Origin: Pseudoxanthomonas yeongjuensis
GTDB taxonomy: Bacteria; Pseudomonadota; Gammaproteobacteria; Xanthomonadales; Xanthomonadaceae
Direction of reading: 5' to 3'
DNA length: 64,000 nt
NCBI RefSeq assembly: GCF_010093345.1
Contig: NZ_PDWT01000001.1
Location: forward strand, 496,001 to 560,000
The notes under the pieces were generated by a model. The model was not told the DNA's origin and made no database searches. It was given only the letters and a program-made list of their open reading frames with translations. Position 1 is the stretch's first letter, and each line of letters begins with the position of its first letter. The position numbers were made by a program, and so were the translations under genes. Shown here in pieces: positions 56,001 through 63,399 of the stretch.

Positions 56001-58046
56001 GCCCACGGTTTCTGGATGGGCGATGCGTTCGCCTCCGGCGGCTCGGTCGGCTACGACCACAAGGGCATGGGCATCACCGCCAGGGGCGCGTGGGAATCGG
56101 TCAAGCGCCACTTCCGCGCCCTCAACCGCAATTCGCAGACCGAGGATTTCACCTGCGCCGGCATCGGCGACATGTCCGGCGACGTGTTCGGCAACGGCAT
56201 GCTGCTGTCCGAACATATCCGCCTGGTCGCCGCCTTCGATCATCGCCACATCTTCCTCGACCCCAACCCGGATGCGGCGCGCTCGTTCAAGGAGCGCCAG
56301 CGCATGTTCAAGGTGCCGCGTTCGAGCTGGGCCGACTACGACGCCAAGCTGATTTCGAAGGGCGGCGGCATCTATCCGCGTTCGCTCAAATCGATCGAGA
56401 TCACCGCACCGGTACGCGCGGCGCTCGGCCTGGCCGATGACGTGAAGTCGCTGTCGCCGAACGAGCTGATGAGCGCGATCCTGAAGTCGCCGGTGGACCT
56501 GTTGTGGAACGGCGGCATCGGCACCTACATCAAGGCCGCTTCGGAGAGCAATGCCGATGTAGGCGACCGCGCCAACAACGGCTTGCGCATCAACGGCGGC
56601 GACCTGCGCTGCAGGATCGTGGGCGAGGGCGGCAACCTGGGCATGACCCAGCTGGGCCGCATCGAGGCGGCGCAGAACGGCACCTTGCTCAATACCGACT
56701 TCATCGACAACTCGGCCGGTGTGGATACCTCGGACCATGAGGTCAACATCAAGATCCTGCTCAATGGCGTAGTCCAGGCGAAGAAGCTGACCTATGACGC
56801 GCGCAACAAGCTGCTGGCCTCGATGACCGATGAAGTCGCCGGCCTGGTCCTGTTCGACAACTATCGCCAGAACCAAGCGATCAGCCTGATGGAGCGCATG
56901 AGCGTGTCGCGGCTGGGTTCCAAGCAGCACTTCATCCAGACCCTGGAATCGCAGGGGCTGCTGGACCGGCAGATCGAATTCCTGCCGTCCGACACGGAGC
57001 TGGCCGAACGCAAGGCGCGCGGGCAGGGACTGACCCGTCCGGAACTGGCGGTGCTGCTGTCCTATTCCAAGCTGGTGGTGTTCCAGCAATTGCTGGATTC
57101 GGATATTCCCGAGGACCCCTACCTGTCCAAGGAACTGCAGCGCTACTTCCCGGAACCGTTGCAGAAGAAGTACTCGGGGGAGATGGAAAAACTTCGCCTG
57201 AAGCGCGAAATCATCGCCACCGCGGTCACCAACTCGACCATCAACCGCATGGGCGCCACCTTCCTGCTGCGCATGCAGGAAGACTCGGGCCGCAGCCCGG
57301 CCGAAGTGGCCAAGGCCTTCACCATCACCCGCGAGACCCTGGATGCGCGCGCCTTGTGGAACCAGATCGACGCGCTCGACGGCAAGGTGCCGGAATCGGT
57401 GCAGATCGATGCCTTGCAGGTGATCTGGTCGTTGCAGCGTTCGTTCACGCGTTGGCTGTTGGGGCGACCGGGTCCGATTCCCGACATCGCCACGGCGGTG
57501 GCGCGCTACCACGACGGCTACAACGAGATCCGCGCCGCGGGCGGCGTGCTGCCCGATTCGCAACGTCCGGCCTACGAGGCCAGCCGCAGCGAATGGAAAC
57601 AGAAGGGATTGCCGCCGGCGCTGGTCGACCAGTTGGCCGCGTTGCCGTACCTGGAGTCTTCCTGCGACATCATCGAAGTGGCGCGTGCGCGCAAGCTCAA
57701 GCCGGTGGAGGTTTCCAAGGTCCACTTCCGCCTGGGCGAAGCGTTGCATATCCCGTGGCTGTTCGAGCAGATCGACGGCTTGCAGGTCGATGGCCGCTGG
57801 CATGCGGTGGCGCGTGGCGTGCTGCGCGATGAACTGGCCACGCAACAGCGCGTCCTCACCGACCAGGTCCTGTCGATGCCGGGCGCGAACGCCGATGCCA
57901 AGGTCCGTCACTGGATCGAACGCGACGACCCGGTCCTGCGCTTCACCCTGGGCATGCTCAACGAGCTTGCCGCGCAGAAGACGCTGGACTACCCGACCAC
58001 GTCGGTCGCGGTGCAACGGCTGTCGCAGCTGTCGGCCAAGCACTGA
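53025..58046 (+). CDS. gdhB: NAD-specific glutamate dehydrogenase, large type (GDH-180)
   Basis: A protein of about 1673 residues that oxidatively deaminates glutamate to 2-oxoglutarate. The N-terminal 50 residues are Lys/Ala/Pro-rich. A long N-terminal regulatory region with ACT-like segments follows ([30 protein letters not shown]). The catalytic part (about 840-1240) contains [47 protein letters not shown] with the active-site Lys, and [15 protein letters not shown]. The length and motifs match the GDH-180 family of Pseudomonas and xanthomonads, which is under arginine or carbon control in some species. Starts at 53025 and 53034 are both possible. A REP and the nadK gene follow. Confidence 0.93.
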   Translation: [1673 protein letters not shown]

Positions 58047-58067
58047 CGGCATGGGTTGATCGGAAGC

Positions 58068-58085
58068 AGCCGGGCAAGCCCGGCT
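58068..58085 (+). terminator. Hairpin after gdhB
   Basis: AGCCGGGC-AA-GCCCGGCT, a perfect 8-bp stem 22 bases past the stop, but with no T-run. Confidence 0.4.
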
Positions 58086-58095
58086 GAGACGGATC

Positions 58096-58172
58096 GTAGA
58101 AGCGGGCCTTGCCCGCGATGCCTTTGCATCTGCTACGGATGCGAAAGCATCGCGGGCAAGGCCCGCTCCTAC
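58096..58172. repeat. GTAG-type REP palindrome between gdhB and nadK
   Basis: GTAGAAGCGGGCCTTGCCCG and its inverted partner ending GGCCCGCTCCTAC, nearly identical to 19906-19978 in the arms. It ends 29 bases before the nadK ATG. Confidence 0.9.
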
Positions 58173-58201
58173 ATTGTCGGGGGACACGGTATGCTGCGGC
58201 C

Positions 58202-58975
58202 ATGAGCACCCAAGCGCCGCGCATCGCCTTCCTTGCCAGTCCGACCGACGAGGCCAAGCAGGCCCTGTCCGTGCTGCAGGCACGGCATGGCATGTGCGAG
58301 CCGGAAGACGCCGACGTGCTCTGCGCGCTCGGTGGCGACGGCTTCATGCTGCAGACCTTGCATCGCCACGGCAGCCTGGGGAAACCGGTGTTCGGCATGA
58401 AGCTGGGAACGGTCGGCTTCCTGATGAACCACTATCGCGACGACGATCTGCTCGATCGCATCGCCGCGGCCGAGCCCGCCAAATTGCGCCCGCTGGAAAT
58501 GCTGGCGCTCACCGAATCGGGCGCCAGCATCGCTTCGCTGGCCTACAACGAAGTCTCGCTGTTGCGGCAGACCCGCCAGGCCGCGCACCTGGGCATCGAC
58601 CTCAACGGCCAGACCCGGGTGGATGAACTGGTCTGCGATGGCGTGCTCGTCGCCAGCCCGGCCGGCAGCACCGCCTACAACTTCTCCGCCCATGGCCCGA
58701 TCCTGCCGCTGGGTTCGCACACCATCGCCCTGACCCCGATCGCGCCCTACCGGCCGCGCCGCTGGCGTGGGGCGATCCTCAAGGCCGATACCGAAGTGCG
58801 CTTCCATGTGCTCGACCCGTATAAGCGCCCGGTCAGCGCCACCGCCGACTCGCACGAAGTGCGCGACGTGGTCGAAGTGACCATCCGCGAATCGCGCGAA
58901 CGCATCGTGACCCTGCTGTTCGATCCGGAGCACAACCTCGAAGAACGCATCCTCAGCGAGCAGTTCGTGGTCTGA
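58202..58975 (+). CDS. nadK: NAD kinase
   Basis: A 257-residue enzyme that phosphorylates NAD to NADP. GGDG is at residues 44-47 ([17 protein letters not shown]), the NAD-binding NEVSLLRQ lies in the middle, and [24 protein letters not shown] is the conserved C-terminal catalytic block. It is shorter than E. coli NadK (292), as in many xanthomonads and alphaproteobacteria. The ATG at 58202 gives [14 protein letters not shown]. It follows gdhB across a REP, an apt neighbourhood because it sets the pool of the coenzyme's phosphorylated form. Confidence 0.93.
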   Translation: MSTQAPRIAFLASPTDEAKQALSVLQARHGMCEPEDADVLCALGGDGFMLQTLHRHGSLGKPVFGMKLGTVGFLMNHYRDDDLLDRIAAAEPAKLRPLEMLALTESGASIASLAYNEVSLLRQTRQAAHLGIDLNGQTRVDELVCDGVLVASPAGSTAYNFSAHGPILPLGSHTIALTPIAPYRPRRWRGAILKADTEVRFHVLDPYKRPVSATADSHEVRDVVEVTIRESRERIVTLLFDPEHNLEERILSEQFVV

Positions 58976-59062
58976 GCGGCGTCCGCGCGGTTGCCGTATG
59001 CTGCCGGCAGCCGCGACTTGGGCGGCTGGATCCAGACGGTTCGATTGGGGGAGGGGTCTCCT

Positions 59063-59560
59063 ATGAGGAAGTCGTGTGCAGTCGTGTTGTGCGCATGGTT
59101 GATCGCGCCTGGCGCAGGGGCTTGCGGCATGACCAGCAGGCTGACCGCGTTCGAGCCCGCTGCGGGCAGCGTGCCGACCGCCGGGACATCCGGAGACCTG
59201 CCAGCGCCGGTAGCGGTGGTGACCGGAATCGTTCGAGGAATCGGTCCCAGGCATTCCACCTGCGACGACACCGGCCTGCTCAGCGTCGAGATCGAGTGGC
59301 CGCGCGGCGGATACAAGCTGCGCGACCTGGGGTTCGAGTTCAAAGTGGTTTCCGGTGCCACGGATTACGTCATTTTCCCCGAAGGTCCGGTCCAGGCGCC
59401 GATCAACGGACGCCGTGGCGATTTCCTTTTCATGTGGCGGGAAGGCGGACCGTCGCAACAACAGCCCATCGACCTGCAAGTCGAAGTGCGTGCGGTGACC
59501 CGCAGCAACCTGCGTGGACCACCGGCCCGGGTCGTGGTGCGCGCCGCTCCTGGCGCCTGA
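59063..59560 (+). CDS. Secreted protein of unknown function
   Basis: A 165-residue protein with a signal peptide (SCAVVLCAWLIAPGAGACG). The predicted mature protein is mostly beta-strand: VAVVTGIVRGIGPRHSTCDDTGLLSVEIEWP, YKLRDLGFEFKVVSG and DLQVEVRAVTRSNLRGPPARVVV. Two Cys residues remain after the signal. No family is recognised; an Ig- or fibronectin-like fold is possible (inference). The ATG at 59063 has GGGAGGGG upstream; an alternative upstream start has no such site. It lies between nadK and the 5'-nucleotidase gene on the same strand. Confidence 0.65.
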   Translation: MRKSCAVVLCAWLIAPGAGACGMTSRLTAFEPAAGSVPTAGTSGDLPAPVAVVTGIVRGIGPRHSTCDDTGLLSVEIEWPRGGYKLRDLGFEFKVVSGATDYVIFPEGPVQAPINGRRGDFLFMWREGGPSQQQPIDLQVEVRAVTRSNLRGPPARVVVRAAPGA

Positions 59561-59614
59561 GGCCCGGGCCACGATATCTCGCGTGCTGCGACCACGGTGC
59601 GGGATAATCGCCGC

Positions 59615-60523
59615 ATGTCTTCCGACAACATCCCCCGCCTGCTGACCGTCGCCGTGACCTCGCGCGCGCTCTTCGACCTGGAAGAGAGCCACAGCCTGTA
59701 CGAAAGCGAGGGTGTCGATGCCTACAGCAGCTTCCAGCGCGACCACGAAGACGATGTGCTGGCGCCCGGCATGGCTTTCCCGGTGGTGCGCAAGCTGCTC
59801 GCATTGAACGAGGGTGCGCCGGTCGCTGCGCCACGGGTCGAGGTGATCCTGCTATCGCGCAACTCCGCCGATACCGGGCTGCGCATCTTCAATTCGATCC
59901 AGCACCACAAGCTCGGCATCGTCCGTGCGACCTTCACTTCCGGCGAGCCGACCTGGCCGTATGCGCGGCCGTTCGGCGCCGATCTCTTCCTGTCCGCCAA
60001 CCCCGAGTCCGTGCGCCGTTCGCTTGAACACGGTATCGCCGCGGCCACGATCCTGCCGGCGAAAGCCCTGCAGCAGCGCTCGGATCAGCTGCGCATCGCC
60101 TTCGACGGCGACGCGGTGATCTTCGGCGACGAGAGCGAGCGCGTTTCCCGCGAGCAGGGCGTGGAAGCCTTCGGCCGGCACGAACGCGACAAGGCCAAGG
60201 AGCCCTTGTCGGGCGGACCCTTCCGGGGCTTCCTGTCCGCGCTGCACGACCTGCAGGCCGCGTTTCCACCGGGCAAGGACGCACCCATCCGCACTGCGCT
60301 GGTCACCGCGCGCTCGGCGCCCGCGCATGAGCGGGTGATCCGCACCCTGCGCGAATGGGGTGTGCGCCTGGACGAAGCGCTGTTCCTCGGCGGCCGCCAC
60401 AAGGGCCCGTTCCTGGAGGCCTTCGGCGCCGATATCTTCTTCGACGATTCGCAGCACAACATCGACAGTGCGCGCCTGCATGTGGCTACCGGGCACGTGC
60501 CGCATGGCGTCGCCAATCCCTGA
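59615..60523 (+). CDS. 5'-nucleotidase (cytosolic NT5C1-like family)
   Basis: A 302-residue protein matching the bacterial 5-nucleotidase family (pfam06189 type). The N-terminal VAVTSRALFDLEESHSLYESEGVDAY is characteristic, as are RVEVILLSRNSADTGLRIFNSIQHH, RIAFDGDAVIFGDESERV and the C-terminal FLGGRHKGPFLEAFGADIFFDDSQHN. The HAD-like motifs appear as FDGDA and FFDDSQ. It should hydrolyse nucleoside monophosphates. The ATG at 59615 starts seven bases after a GATAAT (59603-59608), which could be a -10 giving a near-leaderless message. It converges on the DUF2939 gene, with a REP between. Confidence 0.85.
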   Translation: MSSDNIPRLLTVAVTSRALFDLEESHSLYESEGVDAYSSFQRDHEDDVLAPGMAFPVVRKLLALNEGAPVAAPRVEVILLSRNSADTGLRIFNSIQHHKLGIVRATFTSGEPTWPYARPFGADLFLSANPESVRRSLEHGIAAATILPAKALQQRSDQLRIAFDGDAVIFGDESERVSREQGVEAFGRHERDKAKEPLSGGPFRGFLSALHDLQAAFPPGKDAPIRTALVTARSAPAHERVIRTLREWGVRLDEALFLGGRHKGPFLEAFGADIFFDDSQHNIDSARLHVATGHVPHGVANP

Positions 60524-60532
60524 CCGATTCCC

Positions 60533-60606
60533 GTAGGAGCGCCCCTTGGGCGCGATGCTCTTCGTTCACATCGCGCAGGGGCATCGCGCCCAAGGGGCGC
60601 TCCTAC
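60533..60606. repeat. GTAG-type REP palindrome that ends the DUF2939 gene
   Basis: GTAGGAGCGCCCCTTGGGCGC and GATGC pair with GCATCGCGCCC and AAGGGGCGCTCCTAC. Its right end contains the TAG stop (60603-60605) of the convergent gene. Confidence 0.9.
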
Positions 60607-61139
60607 AATGGCAGGCGGATGTCGGCCAGCTTCCAGCTGAGCCCGTTGCGCTTGAACACGAATACCACCGGCTTGCCGTCTTCGTCATGCACGGTTGCGG
60701 TGAAGCGCGACAGCGATTCGTAGTGATGCTCGGCGTTCTTCAACGGATCGGCGGGGACGGGCTTGCCGTAGGTATCGCCATCCACGGTGTCGCCGAGCGA
60801 TTTCTTCCACATGCTGCGTCCCTGCAGCAGCGCACCGATGCCCAGGGGCGTGACCATGGCGTCGACGCCGCTGCCGAGCAGGTCGCCGGCTACGGACAGC
60901 GCGAGGGCGCCGAACAGGTTCGACTGGACCTCGTTGCCCACGCGCCGCGCCAGCGAGTCCTCCACCTGCGCCTTGATGCTGACCCGCAACGCGGCGAAAT
61001 CCACGTGCCGTTCCAGCTTGCCGGTGTCCTGTTCGGCCAGTGCGGTGCGGATGCCGTTGATGGCCAGGTAGGGGCCGGCGGCGACGTAGCCCGCCAGCGC
61101 GAGCAAGAGGACGACGGCCAGTGCGATCCACTTCTTCAT
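60603..61139 (-). CDS. DUF2939 family protein
   Basis: A 178-residue protein with an N-terminal membrane anchor or signal (WIALAVVLLLALAGYVAAGPYLAINGIRTAL). The ING-IRTALAEQDTGKLERHVDFAALRVSIKAQVED segment is the DUF2939 signature. The rest includes LGSGVDAMVTPLGIGALLQG and a C-terminal FVFKRNGLSWKLADIRLPL. Function unknown; likely periplasmic. The stop codon TAG is supplied by the REP palindrome. It follows the DUF2461 gene immediately (stop and start almost touch), so the pair is coexpressed. Confidence 0.82.
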   Translation of the reverse strand: MKKWIALAVVLLLALAGYVAAGPYLAINGIRTALAEQDTGKLERHVDFAALRVSIKAQVEDSLARRVGNEVQSNLFGALALSVAGDLLGSGVDAMVTPLGIGALLQGRSMWKKSLGDTVDGDTYGKPVPADPLKNAEHHYESLSRFTATVHDEDGKPVVFVFKRNGLSWKLADIRLPL

Positions 61140-61140
61140 T

Positions 61141-61827
61141 TCAGAACTCCAGGTCCAGCGCCGCGCAAAGGTAGTCCACGAAAGGCGCCAATGCGGCCAG
61201 GTCGGTGGCCAGTACCTGCCGCAACTTCGGTCCGGTCATGGTGTCGTTCTCGAGCGAGCGCCAGAACACGAAGTTCTTGTGCTTCAGGTCGTCGATGAAT
61301 TCGAAATCGGCCGGGAACCCGCGCGGCGGCCGGCTCAGCATTTCGCCTTCCTCGAAATCGAAGCGCTTGCGGAACTTCGGCGCGTGCGCGGCGGCTTTCC
61401 AACTGCCGGGATTGTCGTGGATGAACTGGCGGATGCGACGCTGGGTGTCCGGTTCGGGGTGCCACAGGCCCGCGCCGACGAAGCATCCGCCCGGCTGCAG
61501 ATGCAGGTAGAACGAGGGCGCCGGCACCTGCTTGCGGCGCTCGTGGTACAGGCGCGCGCCTTGCCAGGACTTGTACGGGGATTTGTCGTTGGAGAAGCGG
61601 GCGTCGCGGTAGATGCGGAACAGCGAGCCGCCGACGGTTTTCGGATCGGAACGGAAGTGCGGACTCACCGCCGCCAGGTCCGGCTGCAGGTCCACCAGCA
61701 GGCGCAGGAACGGCTGGCGCACATGATCTTCGTATTGCTGCTTGTGCGCGGCGAACCAGGTCTTGTCGTTGTTCTTGGCCAAGGCACGCAGGAACTTGAA
61801 GCTGGCATCGGAGAAATATTGGGTCAT
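61141..61827 (-). CDS. DUF2461 family protein (TIGR02453)
   Basis: A 228-residue cytosolic protein. KFLRALAKNNDKTWFAAHKQQYEDHVRQPFLRLLVDLQPDL is the family start motif. Then RIYRDARFSNDKSPYKSWQGARLYHERR and PSFYLHLQPGGCFVGAGLWHPEP are conserved. The family has no established role. The DUF2939 ATG lies only one base after its stop. Its start is about 30 bases from the REP at 61858. Confidence 0.85.
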   Translation of the reverse strand: MTQYFSDASFKFLRALAKNNDKTWFAAHKQQYEDHVRQPFLRLLVDLQPDLAAVSPHFRSDPKTVGGSLFRIYRDARFSNDKSPYKSWQGARLYHERRKQVPAPSFYLHLQPGGCFVGAGLWHPEPDTQRRIRQFIHDNPGSWKAAAHAPKFRKRFDFEEGEMLSRPPRGFPADFEFIDDLKHKNFVFWRSLENDTMTGPKLRQVLATDLAALAPFVDYLCAALDLEF

Positions 61828-61857
61828 GGCAGTCGGTTTGCGATGGAGGGCGCCGCC

Positions 61858-61957
61858 GTAGGAGCGACGTGAGTCGCGAAGTCGGGGATTCCTATGTTCT
61901 ATGATCCGTTGTTTCGCGACTCACGTCGCTCCTACGGCATTCCTACGGCATTCCTAC
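61858..61957. repeat. GTAG-type REP palindrome with an 11-bp tandem tail
   Basis: GTAGGAGCGACGTGAGTCGCG and its partner CGACTCACGTCGCTCCTAC are followed by two copies of GGCATTCCTAC (61936-61946 and 61947-61957). The tail contains the stop codon of sbcB. Confidence 0.9.
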
Positions 61958-63399
61958 GAAAGAGCGACCTGCAGATCATCGCCCCATACCTGCAGATGGT
62001 CGAGCAGGGCCAGTTTGCCGCCGTCACCCGCATGCTGCACCCGCAGGGCGTCGATTTCATGGAAGTAGCTTTCGAAAGTCATTTCCGACAATCCACCATC
62101 CACGTTCAACCGTTGCCTGCGATAAGCATCCCATCGCCGCTGTTCCGGCTGCGTCAAGGTGCTGGGCCAGTTGCGTGCGCGATAGCGGAACAGCAATTCC
62201 GGCAGGCGCGGGTCCTTGAAGCCGAACTCGCGCCTGTCCAGGTGCTCGGGCGGCGTGGCCCGGACTTCCGCAAGGCGGCGCTTGTCGCCGTCGGCGATGA
62301 ATCCGTCGTACAACGAAGCATCTGCATCGGGCTTGTCGTGCGCACGCTCGCTGCCGAATACCTGGCGCACCTTCTCGGCGAGCTGCGAGGCATGGGGGCG
62401 GAGCTGGCCGGCTACCGCTTCCACGCCTGGTTTGTCGATCTGCAGCCGTACGAAATCCTCCCCGCGCAGGTGCGACCAGGCCACCAGCGCCGGCGACCGG
62501 TTGAGATGCACCTCTTTCAGCGGCACGCGTTCCTCGCCAGGCGGCAGGTCCGCCGCGGGCGTGTACACACGGTCCGCGATGTCTTCCGCATCGAGCTGCA
62601 GCAGTGCGTCGGCATCGCCGTCCAGGTCGAACACGATGATCCGGTTGTCGAAGCGCGGATGCCGTGCCAGCGGCAATACCGGTGCGGCGCACAGACGGCT
62701 GGCGGGATAACGCTGGGAAACATGCAGGGCCGGGGTCAGCGCGATGGTGTCGAGCAGCGCTGCGGCGAATTTCTTGTCGCGCAACTTCAGCGCGTAATCC
62801 CATAGCCGCGGTTGCGCGTCGCGGAACTTGCGGGCCATTCCAACGGTGGCGAGCACATCGGAAAGCGCTTCGTGCGCATCGCCTTCGCGCACGCCATTGG
62901 CCAGGGCCAGGTGCTCGAGCTTGAACGAAACGCCCTTGCCGTCCTCGCGCTGCGGCCATTCGATGCCTTGCGGCCGCAGGGCATGGGCCAGGCGCATCAC
63001 GTCGAGCATGTCCCAGCGCGAATTGCCGCCACGCCACTCGCGCTCATAGGGGTCATGGAAGTTGCGGAACAGGCCATGACGGACGAACTCGTCGTCGAAG
63101 CGCAGCGAATTCCAGCCAAGGGTGCAGGTTTCCGATCGCGACATTTCCTCGGCGATGCGGGCGAAGGCTTCGGCTTCGCTCACGCCTTCGCGCAGGGCAC
63201 GCTGCGGGGTGATCCCGGTGATCAGGGTGGCGATGGGCGAGGGCAGCAGGTCGTCGGCAGGTTGCACGAAGAAACTGATCGGTTCCTCGATCAGCTTGAG
63301 GTCGGCATCGGTGCGCACCGCGGCGAACTGGGCGATGCGGGTGCGGCGTGGGTCGCGGCCGAAGGTTTCGAGATCGTAGAAGAGGAAGCTCGCGGCCAT
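61954..63399 (-). CDS. sbcB: Exodeoxyribonuclease I
   Basis: A 481-residue 3'-5' single-strand DNA exonuclease. The DEDDh motifs are FYDLETFG (Asp and Glu), LGWNSLRFDDEFVRHGLF, and DAHEALSDVLATVGMARKF with the catalytic His-Asp part. LCAAPVLPLARHPRFDNRIIVFDLDGDAD and the SH3-like and C-terminal helical parts match ExoI. Slightly longer than E. coli (475). The end LQVWGDDLQVALS terminates at a TAG that lies in the repeat tail of the REP. The kmo-like gene stop is directly before the sbcB ATG, so the two are probably cotranscribed. Confidence 0.92.
   Translation of the reverse strand: MAASFLFYDLETFGRDPRRTRIAQFAAVRTDADLKLIEEPISFFVQPADDLLPSPIATLITGITPQRALREGVSEAEAFARIAEEMSRSETCTLGWNSLRFDDEFVRHGLFRNFHDPYEREWRGGNSRWDMLDVMRLAHALRPQGIEWPQREDGKGVSFKLEHLALANGVREGDAHEALSDVLATVGMARKFRDAQPRLWDYALKLRDKKFAAALLDTIALTPALHVSQRYPASRLCAAPVLPLARHPRFDNRIIVFDLDGDADALLQLDAEDIADRVYTPAADLPPGEERVPLKEVHLNRSPALVAWSHLRGEDFVRLQIDKPGVEAVAGQLRPHASQLAEKVRQVFGSERAHDKPDADASLYDGFIADGDKRRLAEVRATPPEHLDRREFGFKDPRLPELLFRYRARNWPSTLTQPEQRRWDAYRRQRLNVDGGLSEMTFESYFHEIDALRVQHAGDGGKLALLDHLQVWGDDLQVALS

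Noticed and set aside
55782..58283. An 833-codon open frame on the minus strand
   Set aside because: It lies opposite the glutamate dehydrogenase gene and has no recognisable domain.
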